From NCBI GenBank assembly GCA_963675955.2, contig CAXXVR010000009.1, positions 310,001 to 374,000 on the forward strand: DNA of 64,000 nucleotides, written 5' to 3'. A model generated the notes under the pieces. It was not told where the DNA came from, searched no databases, and saw nothing but the letters and a program-made list of their open reading frames with translations. Shown here one piece after another: positions 53,726 through 62,015 of this stretch. The stretch is from Desulfocicer sp963675955 (GTDB lineage Bacteria; Desulfobacterota; Desulfobacteria; Desulfobacterales; Desulfobacteraceae). Every line of letters starts with the position of its first letter. Position 1 is the first letter of the stretch. The position numbers were made by a program, and so were the translations under genes.

Positions 53726-55054
53726 GTGGCGGAGATTAAACACACAGAACTTTCCCAGTGGCTGAAAACCACCCCTTCCGGGGATTTACCGCAGGTGTAC
53801 CTCATCCATGGTGAATCCTTTTTATGTCGTAAAATATTTGACCGTGTGCTTGATATTCTGCTTCCCCCGGACCAGCGGGGGCTTGGGTACGATTTTCTGG
53901 ATGGAGAAGATGCCCGGATTCCGGTGATGGTGCAGCGCCTGGCCACCTATTCCATGCTCCAGGATCGCCTGGTGGTGGCTGCAAAGGAGATGCCTTTGTT
54001 TTCCACGGATCGCCAGCCCGGATTTGCAGCAGATGATCTTGATGCCCTGCAGCACCTCATTGAAAAAGGTTTGCCCCAGGGGCATTATCTGCTGATCACC
54101 ACCCCTTCGGCGGACAGACGTCGAACCCTTTTTAAAGCCTTCAGCAAGCATGGCCTGGTGGTGGACTGTTCCGTTGCCAAGGGCAATCGTAAGGCAGACA
54201 AGGTTGAACAGACAGCTCTGTTGCGCACCCTTATGGAGCAGGTGCTGGCACCGGTGGGAAAGGGTATTGACGGACAGGCGTTTGCCCTGCTTACGGATCT
54301 TGTGGGATTTGATCCAGCCACCCTGGTGGATAATCTGGAAAAACTGGTGGCCTTCATCGGTCCCCGGCCCGGCATCACCGCCGCCGATGTCCGCAATCTG
54401 GTTGAGCGTACCCGAAAGGATGCCATATTTGAATTCACCAATGCCGTGGCAGATCGCAATGCCGCATCCGCCCTGTTTTATTTTCGATCTTTGACCCAAG
54501 AGGGAACCCATCCGCTGCAGTTTTTAAAGGCATTGACCAACCAGATACGTAAAATTACCCGGGTAAAGGCGTTTGTGGATGCCTGTGGCGTGAAGGGTGA
54601 AATGGTGTGGCATCCCGGGCAGAGTTACCAGCAGTTCACCCGGGTGACTCTTCCGGTGCTGGTGCGGGAGGATGAGGCCATGATTGCCCGTTTAGCCAGA
54701 TGGGAGGATACGCTGCCCCTGGAGAATACCGGCACTGGTTCGGAAAGAAAGGCCGGGTCGGGTAAAAAAGCAGGAAAAGCAGGTGGCGGTAAAAAATCCG
54801 GGGCAGTAAAGAGAGTTGCCGGTGGTAAAAAGAAGCCTGTCTCAGATCTTCTCCTGGCCCCCAATCCCAAAAACCCTTACCCCATTTATCAGACTTTCTT
54901 AAAAGCCGACGGGTTCAGTCAGAGGGAGTTAATTGGCATTCTTATGAATCTGGCGGATCTGGATCATCGCATGAAGTCTTCCACGGATCTTCCCCATATT
55001 CTTCTGGAAAATCTCATCATTGGGATCTGTACGCGGATGCCCCATGCCGTGTGA
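53726..55054 (+). CDS. holA: DNA polymerase III delta subunit (HolA family)
   Basis: 442 residues, about 100 longer than usual. It starts at GTG three bases after lgt. The clamp-loader delta subunit opens the beta clamp. YLIHGESFLCRKIFD (about 25-39), the ATPase-like domain, TRKDAIFEFTNAVADRNAASAL and THPLQFLKALTNQIRK match the family. Near the C-terminus a Lys/Gly/Ala-rich insert (about 334-372, with KKAGKAGGGKKSGAVKR) interrupts the fold before NPYPIYQTFLKADGFS. It resembles a histone-H1-like basic linker and might bind DNA. Confidence 0.85.
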   Translation: MAEIKHTELSQWLKTTPSGDLPQVYLIHGESFLCRKIFDRVLDILLPPDQRGLGYDFLDGEDARIPVMVQRLATYSMLQDRLVVAAKEMPLFSTDRQPGFAADDLDALQHLIEKGLPQGHYLLITTPSADRRRTLFKAFSKHGLVVDCSVAKGNRKADKVEQTALLRTLMEQVLAPVGKGIDGQAFALLTDLVGFDPATLVDNLEKLVAFIGPRPGITAADVRNLVERTRKDAIFEFTNAVADRNAASALFYFRSLTQEGTHPLQFLKALTNQIRKITRVKAFVDACGVKGEMVWHPGQSYQQFTRVTLPVLVREDEAMIARLARWEDTLPLENTGTGSERKAGSGKKAGKAGGGKKSGAVKRVAGGKKKPVSDLLLAPNPKNPYPIYQTFLKADGFSQRELIGILMNLADLDHRMKSSTDLPHILLENLIIGICTRMPHAV

Positions 55055-55085
55055 CCCCATCGTTACCCATGCTCAGAATAAGAAA

Positions 55086-55111
55086 ACGGCCATTCTGAAG
55101 AGAAGGGCCGT
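55086..55111 (-). terminator. shared terminator between holA and the small minus-strand gene
   Basis: ACGGCC and GGCCGT pair across a 14-base loop. The minus-strand exit is TTTTCTTATTCT, so it best serves the minus-strand gene at 55175-55420; plus-strand exit is CTTTAAAAT. Confidence 0.6.
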
Positions 55112-55174
55112 CTTTAAAATTTGCTGAAACTCAGGCGGGCATCCCATAGTATCGGTTAACGTCAGGGCCAGGGA

Positions 55175-55420
55175 TCAATCCCGGGCATTGAGTTCGCTGA
55201 GTGTTACCCATTTTTTGTGGGGAATACTGGTTATATTGTCAAGATCCGTGTTGGGAATCAAGCCAATGTTGGGGGACGCAATGTATACCACCTGGGTTTT
55301 TCCGGGAGATGTTTTTTTCTGGCCGCCATCCTGCACAGCGATCAGTCGTCCGATGAACTTTTTTGCCTTGTCGCTCAATGCATCTTCATTTTTTGGCTGA
55401 TATATGGCTTCATAAAACAT
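55175..55420 (-). CDS. small hypothetical protein
   Basis: 81 residues from ATG 55420 (MFYEAIYQPKNEDALSDKAK), where AAGGATG lies eight bases upstream. A frame from 55441 lacks a better RBS. No family is recognised. The sequence is soluble, slightly basic in the middle (GGQKKTSPGKTQVVYIASPN) and ends in a WVTLSELNARD tail. Support for its reality comes from the RBS and the terminator just past its stop. Nothing links it to the neighbouring holA or lipA. Confidence 0.5.
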   Translation of the reverse strand: MFYEAIYQPKNEDALSDKAKKFIGRLIAVQDGGQKKTSPGKTQVVYIASPNIGLIPNTDLDNITSIPHKKWVTLSELNARD

Positions 55421-55578
55421 GATTGCATCATCCTTCCACAAAATGGTCTTAGAGGGTCACTTGGAGATCCCGTCATGGGGACGGTACGTTGGGCATAGTA
55501 CCTGTGACAGACAGATGTGTCAATAGAGAAACAAAGGGCATGTATGAGTTTCTTCATGTGACGATGTTAGGGGCCAAC

Positions 55579-55668
55579 GGGGTCCGGCTTGTATTATCGG
55601 CGTTATCGATCACAGTCTGTGCAAACGCAAAAATTAACGATAATGCCAATAACGCAAGTCTGCCCCCC
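55579..55668. repeat. arm-type palindromic repeat (family A, copy 3)
   Basis: GGGGTCCGGCTTGTATTATC begins the left arm and CAATAACGCAAGTCTGCCCC ends the right arm, with the core CACAGTCTGTGCAAACGC. It matches copy 1 at 30-119 in both arms and core. It sits between the small gene's start and the lipA stop. Confidence 0.68.
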
Positions 55669-55712
55669 TCCCCGAATGAGATCTGCCGCCAATGGCCTTG
55701 TCCGCTGGTGGG

Positions 55713-56765
55713 TCAGCATGGACAACTCTCCTTGATTTTACCGGTACCGGGGCAAAGCTGGTCGGCCCTATAGGAGCTTCGTACAAAGGGGCCAGCGGCA
55801 ACGGTGGTAAATCCCACAGATTTTGCAAAGGTTTCCAGTTGTTTAAATTCCTCCGGTGTGTAGTATGCCGCCACGGGCAGATGATCCCTGGACGGCTGGA
55901 GATACTGGCCGATGGTGAGAATGTCACACCCATGGTTTTTTAAATCCCCTATTGTCTGCTCCAGTTCTTCCCGGGTTTCGCCAAGACCCACCATGATACC
56001 GGACTTTATCGGTATGGGCCGGGCCTCGGGGGGATTGTTCGGGGTTTTACCGGGGATGGTGCTTGCATAGGTGTTGGAAATATCAGCATTGAAATGGGTG
56101 GTGCTGATCTTTGTAGTTTCGGGGGTATTTATGGGAGCATCGGCGGATAAATTTAAAATGGATTGTGGTGTCTGGGCGTTTGTGCCCATGCGGGATGCCC
56201 GTTGTAAAAGGGTGAGAGACCGTTGATAATCCGCTTCTGGTCGGGCTTTGTGATACAGGGCGGGAACGGTTTCTATATTGTGATTCAAGACATCGGGTCC
56301 TGCATCCATCACCCGCTGAAGGGCCGTTATATTCCCCATAAAATCAGGTATGAGTACCTCCACCCGGGTGTTTTCCGGCAGCAGGGTTCTGATTTCATGT
56401 ATGGTGGTGGCAAAATGATCGGCCCCGCCGTCGGGCAGATCATCTCTGGTCACCGAGGTGACCACCACATAGGACAGCCCCAGTTCCAGGGCGGCCCGGG
56501 CCACCCGCCGGGGTTCCAGGGGGGCTGGCAGTGGCGGAGCACCCGGGCTGATGTTGCAGAATCTGCAGTTTCTTGTGCACTGGGAGCCCAGTATCATAAA
56601 GGTGGCCGTGTGCCTGGAAAAGCATTCCCACATGTTGGGGCATTTGGCCTCCTGGCACACCGTGGTCAGCCGGGCACCTGCCAGCAGGTGTCTTACCTTT
56701 TCGTATTCCGGTCCCCTGGGCAGGGGGCGCTTCAGCCATTGGGGTTTTCTTGTTTTTGTTTTCAT
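55713..56765 (-). CDS. lipA: lipoyl synthase with an internal insertion
   Basis: 350 residues. Inserts two sulfurs into protein-bound octanoyl groups. The auxiliary cluster is C37, C42 and C48, the radical SAM cluster C63, C67 and C70 (CTRNCRFC), and the C-terminal RSSY (329-332) includes the Ser that ligates the auxiliary cluster. Between LLQRAS (about 186-191) and PIKSGIMVGLGET (from 252) there is an extra low-complexity segment of about 55-60 residues rich in Thr, Pro, Asn and Ser; normal LipA has a few residues there. All catalytic residues are present, so activity is likely. It lies downstream of lipB, in the glycine-cleavage cluster. Confidence 0.92.
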   Translation of the reverse strand: MKTKTRKPQWLKRPLPRGPEYEKVRHLLAGARLTTVCQEAKCPNMWECFSRHTATFMILGSQCTRNCRFCNISPGAPPLPAPLEPRRVARAALELGLSYVVVTSVTRDDLPDGGADHFATTIHEIRTLLPENTRVEVLIPDFMGNITALQRVMDAGPDVLNHNIETVPALYHKARPEADYQRSLTLLQRASRMGTNAQTPQSILNLSADAPINTPETTKISTTHFNADISNTYASTIPGKTPNNPPEARPIPIKSGIMVGLGETREELEQTIGDLKNHGCDILTIGQYLQPSRDHLPVAAYYTPEEFKQLETFAKSVGFTTVAAGPFVRSSYRADQLCPGTGKIKESCPC

Positions 56766-56807
56766 TGTTACTGAACCAATATTTTTTTGAGCGGTATGAT
56801 AGCATTG

Positions 56808-57509
56808 TCAATATTCGTTTTCCAGGCGGGCGGACATGGCCGTAAAGCTCGTGGTGAGGGAGCGGATGAGATGTGATTTCACCCTGTCCATGGACACCGT
56901 GGCATCCGGATTTTTTTTTCTGGTTTCCCTTTCCAGGGAGGTCATGGAAACCCCGGCAAGGCCGCAGGGATTAACCCAGGAAAAGGGGGTGAGATCCAGA
57001 TTTACGTTCAATGCCAGTCCATGGAAGCAGATCCCCCGGGTAACGGACAGCCCGATGGACCCAAGTTTCCGGTTTTGTACCCAGATGCCATGATTTACCT
57101 TACTGCGGTGGGCCGTTACGCCGGCATGGGCAGTGGTTTTAATCATGATCTCTTCCAGCAGATGGACAAAATCAGCCACCCCCATGCCGGCCCGGTTCAG
57201 GTCCATGATGGGGTATACCACCAGCTGCCCCGGACCATGGAAGGTGATGTTGCCCCCGCGACCGGTCTGCACCACGGGCACCCCCTGCTTTTTAAGAAAG
57301 GCTTCTGATACCACCAGATTTTCCCGTCCCCCCCGGCGACCTAGGGTAAACACCGCCGGATGCTCCAGCACCAGAATAATATCTTCTTTTCGGATACCGC
57401 TTTTTTTCTCCTCCACATACTGCTGCTGCAGATCCAGCCCCTCCTGGTAATCCATCAGCCCCAGATCCATTATTGGGGTCAGACTTGGCTTATGGGCGTT
57501 GTTTGTCAT
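56808..57509 (-). CDS. lipB: octanoyl-ACP:protein octanoyltransferase LipB
   Basis: 233 residues from ATG 57509, which has AAAAAGGT about seven bases upstream. Transfers octanoyl from ACP to lipoyl domains such as GcvH. Motifs TLGRRGGRENL, QTGRGGNITFHGPGQLVVYPI and HRSKVNHGIWVQNRKLGSIG include the catalytic Lys; the Cys is in NPCGLAGVSMTSL. The first 13 codons (MTNNAHKPSLTPI) are encoded by a copy of the window's arm repeat. The conventional N-terminus would start at the Met in MDLGLMDYQEG (57470), which lacks an RBS. ATG 57569 is a third option. Confidence 0.9.
   Translation of the reverse strand: MTNNAHKPSLTPIMDLGLMDYQEGLDLQQQYVEEKKSGIRKEDIILVLEHPAVFTLGRRGGRENLVVSEAFLKKQGVPVVQTGRGGNITFHGPGQLVVYPIMDLNRAGMGVADFVHLLEEIMIKTTAHAGVTAHRSKVNHGIWVQNRKLGSIGLSVTRGICFHGLALNVNLDLTPFSWVNPCGLAGVSMTSLERETRKKNPDATVSMDRVKSHLIRSLTTSFTAMSARLENEY
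57472..57509 (+). repeat. arm repeat (module E) inside the 5' end of lipB
   Basis: ATTGGGGTCAGACTTGGCTT then ATGGGCGTTG matches the copies at 60882, 61764 and 63543. It encodes the first codons of lipB on the minus strand. Confidence 0.7.
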
Positions 57510-57555
57510 TCGTAATACCTTTTTAGGGAGGACCGGATCGGGAGACCTTTCAGGG

Positions 57556-57658
57556 CGGTATAATACCATTTGGGTCCGCGTCTACGATCCATTCTTCGTT
57601 GTGCTGCAAGGACATGCGGGTTATATCAAATAACACCAATAAGCCAAGCCTGACCCCC
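57556..57658 (-). repeat. fragment of B flank joined to an arm repeat
   Basis: CATTTGGGTCCGCGTCTACG then ATCCATTCTTCGTTGTGC, like the flank of the copy at 6551-6786, runs directly into ATATCAAATAACACCAATAA and GCCAAGCCTGACCCCCG, the reversed arm module. The palindrome itself is missing. It sits between gcvPB and lipB. Confidence 0.65.
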
Positions 57659-57664
57659 GTTCTT

Positions 57665-59122
57665 TTATCCCCGGAGGATGGGTTTGCGGGCCGCAGTCAC
57701 CTCATCCAGCCGGGAGACCTTGGGCAGATGGGGTGCTTTTTTCAACAGCTCCGGGGTTTCCTCTGCCTCTTTCACCACCGCCTTGAATGCCGCAATGAAC
57801 TGATCAAGTGTTTGCTTGCTCTCGGTTTCCGTGGGTTCAATCATGATGGCCCCATGCACCACCAGGGGAAAATAAATGGTGGGGGGATGAAACCCGTAAT
57901 CCATGATGCGCTTGGCCATGTCCAGGGTGGTGATGTCGGTGTCCACCTGATTCTTGTCGGTGAACACGCACTCATGCATGCAGGGGCGGTCATAGGGCAA
58001 ATGAAGATCATCCTTAAGACCTGCTTTGATGTAGTTGGCATTGAGTACGGCATACTTACTCACATCGGTGAGCCCCTTTGCCCCCATGGACCGAATATAG
58101 GCATAGGCCCGGACAATGATGCCAAAATGCCCGTGAAAGGTGAGCATACGGCCGATGCTATCCGGGCTGTTGTGTACCAGTTGATACCCCCGGTCTGTTT
58201 TTATCACCCGGGGCACGGGCAGAAAGGGTTCAAGTTCGTTTACCACAGAGATGGGACCGGACCCGGGGCCGCCGCCGCCATGGGGGGTGGAAAAGGTCTT
58301 GTGCAGGTTGAAGTGAATAATGTCAATGCCCAGATCCGCCGGTTTGACAATGCCCATGATGGCGTTCAGGTTGGCACCATCGCCATACACCAGCCCGCCC
58401 TTGGCATGGACAATATCTGCTATTTCACGCAGGTTTTCTTCAAACAGCCCCAGGGTGTTGGGATTGGTGATCATGATGCCGGCGGTTTCTTCATCCATCA
58501 CCGCAGCCACGGCCTCCGGGGTGAGTATTCCTTCAGGGCCGGATTTGATATTCACCGATTCATACCCGCAAAGTGAGGCCGATGCCGGGTTGGTGCCGTG
58601 GGCCGTGTCCGGGATGATGATCTTGGAACGTTGATGCCCCTTTTTTTCATGCCAGGCGTGGATCACCAGCATGCCGGTGAGTTCTCCATGGGCCCCGGCG
58701 GCTGGTTGTAAGGTGGTGGCTGCCATGCCCGTGATTTCGGCCAGGTACTGCTCCATATTATACAAAAGCTCCAGAGCGCCCTGGGAGAGTTCATCATCAA
58801 TCATGGGGTGTGCCCCTGCAAAACCTGGCCTGGCCGCCTGGACATCATTTATTTTTGGGTTGTATTTCATGGTGCAGGACCCCAATGGGTACATGCCCGA
58901 ATCCAGACCAAAGTTCCACTGGGAAAGTCTTGTGTAGTGGCGTACCACATCAAACTCACCCAGCTGGGGCAGTTCCGGTGCATCTGCCACAAACTCGGGA
59001 TCAAGGGCAGCCACCGGCACATCCCGGGTGGGAATGGATACGGCACAGCGTCCCTCCCGACTTTTTTCCCACAACAGGGCTTCTTTGAATATCAGTCCGC
59101 CGGTTCCGGTGGTATCAGTCAT
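57665..59122 (-). CDS. gcvPB: glycine dehydrogenase (decarboxylating) subunit 2
   Basis: 485 residues. With GcvPA it forms the P protein of the glycine cleavage system, decarboxylating glycine onto the H-protein lipoyl arm. The PLP lysine is in NLHKTFSTPHGGGGPG. GSCTMKYNPK, QPAAGAHGELTGML and DTAHGTNPASA are typical of the C-terminal-half subunit. Overlaps gcvPA by eight bases. The two-subunit form is usual in anaerobes and archaea. Confidence 0.96.
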   Translation of the reverse strand: MTDTTGTGGLIFKEALLWEKSREGRCAVSIPTRDVPVAALDPEFVADAPELPQLGEFDVVRHYTRLSQWNFGLDSGMYPLGSCTMKYNPKINDVQAARPGFAGAHPMIDDELSQGALELLYNMEQYLAEITGMAATTLQPAAGAHGELTGMLVIHAWHEKKGHQRSKIIIPDTAHGTNPASASLCGYESVNIKSGPEGILTPEAVAAVMDEETAGIMITNPNTLGLFEENLREIADIVHAKGGLVYGDGANLNAIMGIVKPADLGIDIIHFNLHKTFSTPHGGGGPGSGPISVVNELEPFLPVPRVIKTDRGYQLVHNSPDSIGRMLTFHGHFGIIVRAYAYIRSMGAKGLTDVSKYAVLNANYIKAGLKDDLHLPYDRPCMHECVFTDKNQVDTDITTLDMAKRIMDYGFHPPTIYFPLVVHGAIMIEPTETESKQTLDQFIAAFKAVVKEAEETPELLKKAPHLPKVSRLDEVTAARKPILRG

Positions 59123-60452
59123 GTTTCACCTCCTTGGCCAGGGTCTCTATGTCCTGCCGGGAAAACACCTCCGTTGCGCAGAACAGGTAGTGATTTTTAA
59201 GGGCAGGGTAGTAGCACTCCAGGCTCAATCCGGCCAGGATGCCTTTTTTCTTGAGTTCCTGGCGTTTCACCCCAAATCCCCTGGGGGCCTTCAGGGCAAA
59301 TTCATTGAAAAAGGGTCTCTCAAAGGCAACCTCAAACCCCGCATCCACCAGCTGATCCCGCAGAAAAGAAGCCTTGTCATGGTTGATCTGCGCCATCTCC
59401 CGGATGCCGATTTTACCCACTGTGGCCAGATACATGGCTGCGATGAGGGCATTGAGGCCATTGTTGGAGCAGATGTTGGAACTTGCCTTTTCCCTTCTGA
59501 TGTGCTGCTCCCTTGTGGACAGGGTAAGGACAAATCCCTCTTCATTGTTGCGGTCTCTGGTGCGGCCCACCAGACGGCCGGGCAGATCCCGCACATATTT
59601 TTTCCGGGCCGTTAAAATACCAAGACCCGGTCCGCCAAAGGACTGGGCAATACCGAAGCTCTGGCCTTCACCGGCCACAATGTCGGCCCCGAAACTGCCC
59701 GGATTTTTTAAAAGACCCCAGGCCAGCCCCTCGGTGAACGAGGTGATGAAAAGGGCGTTTTTGCTGTCGGCCACGGCCTTTACTCCGGCCAGGTCTTCAA
59801 TGCAGCCTAAAAAGTTCGGGGACTGCACGGCCACGGCGGCAATGTCATCCATGGCGGCCACGGCGGTAAGGTCTGTGGTGCCATCAGCAGACATGGGAAT
59901 TTCCACCATCTTAAATCCCGCCGGGGCAAAATAGGTGTTGATCATCTGTCGGTGGTGGGGATGAACAAGGGATGATACCGCCACCTTATTTAGTTTTTTC
60001 TTTTTTCTGAGGGCAATAAGCAGGGCTTCGGCAAGGGCCGTGCCGCAGTCATAATGGGAGGCGGTGGCCACTTCGGTGCCCAGAAGTTCTGTGATCATGG
60101 TTTGAAACTCGTAGATGCCCTGGAGGGTCCCCTGGCTGATTTCCGGCTGGTAGGGGGTATAGGCGGTGGTAAATTCAGATCGACTGATAAGAGAGGGAAT
60201 CACGGAGGGGATGTAATGGGGATAACTGCCCGCCCCCAGGAAGATTTTGTTTTTGGGAAAGGCGCACATGGTGGATGACAGTTCGTCCATGTGGGCGTTG
60301 AGTTCCCATTCCGTCAGCGGTTCGGGAAGCTCAAGTTTACCGTTTATTTTAAATTTTTCCGGGATGGTTGCAAACAGATCGTCCAGGCTGTCATGGCCGG
60401 TCTGCTGCAGCATCTGGGCAATATCCTGCGGGGTGTGGGGAAGATAACGCAT
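59115..60452 (-). CDS. gcvPA: glycine dehydrogenase (decarboxylating) subunit 1
   Basis: 445 residues, the N-terminal-half subunit of P protein. MRYLPHTPQDIAQML begins the protein. GAGSYPHYIPSVIPSLISRSEF and YTPYQPEISQGTLQGIYEFQ are signatures, and TREQHIRREKASSNICSNNGL lies near the C-terminus. It follows gcvH by 11 bases. Works with gcvPB, gcvH and lpd; the T protein gene is absent from this cluster. Confidence 0.96.
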   Translation of the reverse strand: MRYLPHTPQDIAQMLQQTGHDSLDDLFATIPEKFKINGKLELPEPLTEWELNAHMDELSSTMCAFPKNKIFLGAGSYPHYIPSVIPSLISRSEFTTAYTPYQPEISQGTLQGIYEFQTMITELLGTEVATASHYDCGTALAEALLIALRKKKKLNKVAVSSLVHPHHRQMINTYFAPAGFKMVEIPMSADGTTDLTAVAAMDDIAAVAVQSPNFLGCIEDLAGVKAVADSKNALFITSFTEGLAWGLLKNPGSFGADIVAGEGQSFGIAQSFGGPGLGILTARKKYVRDLPGRLVGRTRDRNNEEGFVLTLSTREQHIRREKASSNICSNNGLNALIAAMYLATVGKIGIREMAQINHDKASFLRDQLVDAGFEVAFERPFFNEFALKAPRGFGVKRQELKKKGILAGLSLECYYPALKNHYLFCATEVFSRQDIETLAKEVKHD

Positions 60453-60463
60453 GGCATTTGTCC

Positions 60464-60862
60464 TTATCCTTTCAGCATCTCAAGGTATGCTGCTTTGTCC
60501 ATAAGCGCGTCCATTTCAGAAGGGTTTTCGGTTTTGAGTTTCATGATCCAGCCCCCCTGGTAGGGATCGTTGTTCACCAGCTCCGGGGCATCTTCCAGTT
60601 CTTCATTGATGGCCACCACCTCGCCGGAAATCGGGCAGTAGAGTTCGGAAACCGCCTTGACCGACTCCACTGTGCCGAACTCCTCGCCTTCGTCAAAGGT
60701 GTCTCCCACCTGGGGCATTTCCACAAATACCACTTCCCCCAGCTGATCCTGGGCATAGTCGTTGATGCCCACGGTGACCATATCTCCTTCCATGGCGGCC
60801 CATTCATGATCCTTGGAATACTTGATATTTTCCGGCAGATTTAATTCATTGATCTCTTTCAT
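60464..60862 (-). CDS. gcvH: glycine cleavage system H protein
   Basis: 132 residues from ATG 60862, with GGAGG just upstream (an ATG 15 bases earlier is not needed). Carries the lipoyl group on K69 in EFGTVESVKAVSELY. It shuttles the aminomethyl group from P to T protein. It is the first gene of the gcvH-gcvPA-gcvPB-lipB-lipA run. The 362-base leader is composed of repeats, and I found no glycine riboswitch in it. Confidence 0.96.
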   Translation of the reverse strand: MKEINELNLPENIKYSKDHEWAAMEGDMVTVGINDYAQDQLGEVVFVEMPQVGDTFDEGEEFGTVESVKAVSELYCPISGEVVAINEELEDAPELVNNDPYQGGWIMKLKTENPSEMDALMDKAAYLEMLKG

Positions 60863-60881
60863 TTTGGTATCCTCCATTAAA

Positions 60882-61222
60882 TTGGGGTCAAGCTTGGCTT
60901 ATCGGTGTTATTTTATATGAAAAAGTGGGTACTGGGTTTTGGGTTCTAGGTACTGGATTTTAGGTTCTAGGTACTGGGTTTTGGGTTCTAGGTACTGGGT
61001 TTTAGGTTCTAGGTGCTGGGTTTTGGGTTCTAGATACTGGGTTCTGGGTGTTAGCAGCAACTACTTTTCATTATGCTTTGTGGCAGGTGCTTACTGCCAT
61101 GTGGGTTTTTTATATGAAAGGGCAGCCTCCAAGGCAACTTAAGCAGAGCCGCCCCCTCCCCCCCGAGGAGTAATAGGAACCGGACAATCGAGCTGTCTAC
61201 AGTTCCGGTCCGGGACCATGCC
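60882..61222 (+). repeat. composite repeat E-D-G-B (most complete copy)
   Basis: In order: arm module (60882-60924, ATTGGGGTCAAGCTTGGCTT), heptamer tract of about 17 units (60926-61050), hairpin module with GTGGCAGGTGCTTACTGCCA (61051-61100), and most of the GC palindrome (61100-61222), truncated in its right arm beside the Lrp-like gene's stop. The four modules recur in the same order, wholly or in part, elsewhere in the window. Confidence 0.75.
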
Positions 61223-61224
61223 CC

Positions 61225-61668
61225 TTATAAAATATAAGGTACTTTTAAATTATACGCTTTGTAAATCACAAATGTTTCCACGGTATTGATTCCCTGGACC
61301 TTGGAGATCTCGTTGGTGTAGAATTCCAGCAGTCCAAACCCAGGCTTGAACAGCACCTGAATAATCAGATCGTACCGCCCGGTGACCACGCTTGCGGAAA
61401 TCACCCCCACAAGTTTGGAAATTTCCTCTCCCTTTTCCACCAGATTGGCGGCGGAAAGTTTAATGCCTATGATGACTGTCTGGTGCCCGGGAAGACAGGC
61501 GGGGTCAAACAGCCCACATATTTCCAGGACCCCTTCCTCTTTTAATTTGTTCACCCGGGTGCGCACCGTGTTTTCTGTTATGTTCAGCTGGTCTGCAATT
61601 TTTTTGAACGATTTTCTGCCGTGGCGAAGTTCTTTGATAATCTCAATATTTACATCGTCAATTTTCAT
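61225..61668 (-). CDS. Lrp/AsnC family transcriptional regulator
   Basis: 147 residues. An N-terminal helix-turn-helix (about 18-45: KSFKKIADQLNITENTVRTR) and a C-terminal RAM ligand-binding domain (about 65-140) with VTGRYDLIIQVLF. Such regulators sense amino acids. Located between gcvH and lpd, it is a candidate regulator of the glycine cleavage genes. Divergent from lpd and upstream of gcvH on the same strand, separated by repeats. Confidence 0.88.
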   Translation of the reverse strand: MKIDDVNIEIIKELRHGRKSFKKIADQLNITENTVRTRVNKLKEEGVLEICGLFDPACLPGHQTVIIGIKLSAANLVEKGEEISKLVGVISASVVTGRYDLIIQVLFKPGFGLLEFYTNEISKVQGINTVETFVIYKAYNLKVPYIL

Positions 61669-61763
61669 AATTATTCAAATCTCTATTTAAAATTAAGGAG
61701 AACCTCAAATATTCGGATCTCAGGTTTTTATTTAATGGGTTGTTGTGGAATTGTCAATATTAA

Positions 61764-61900
61764 ATTGGGGTCAGGCTTGGCTTATTGGTGTTATTTTTAT
61801 ATGAAAAAATAGGTGCCGAGTTTTGGGTACTGGGTGTTAGCAGCAACTACTTTTTCATTATTTGTTGTGGCAGGTGCTTACTGCCATGTTGGTTATAAAA
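61764..61900 (+). repeat. composite repeat E-D-G (short copy)
   Basis: Arm module (61764-61809), four heptamer units (61811-61840), hairpin module GTTGTGGCAGGTGCTTACTG (61863-61882) and the usual CCATG. The palindromic B module is absent; an IS-like end follows directly. Confidence 0.7.
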
Positions 61901-62015
61901 GGGTACTGTCTCAAACCACTGACATCAGAGCCTTCAATGGCCATCCGGTCCAGCCTTGTGATCTGGTTCCAGACATCCAAATCGCTGGGTTCGCAGCAGT
62001 TCCTTGATTTTAACG
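61901..62015 (-). mobile_element. possible insertion-sequence remnant
   Basis: GGGTACTGTCTCAAACCACT looks like the terminal inverted repeat of a transposon of the IS1634/IS4 kind. On the minus strand a short open frame leading to it reads KIKELLRTQRFGCLEPDHKA and ends in a stop, as expected for a transposase C-terminus. The rest of the element is missing. Recognition is by style only. Confidence 0.35.

Noticed and set aside
57599..58576. Plus-strand ORF antisense to gcvPB
   Set aside because: gcvPB is unambiguous. This frame starts in a repeat and reads as Gly/His-rich shadow sequence.
60926..61050. CRISPR-like array
   Set aside because: Units are 7 bases and contiguous with no spacers, so it is a simple heptamer tract; no cas genes are in the window.
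60863..61224. Glycine riboswitch ahead of gcvH
   Set aside because: The leader consists entirely of repeat modules (E-D-G-B); no tandem glycine aptamer core was seen.
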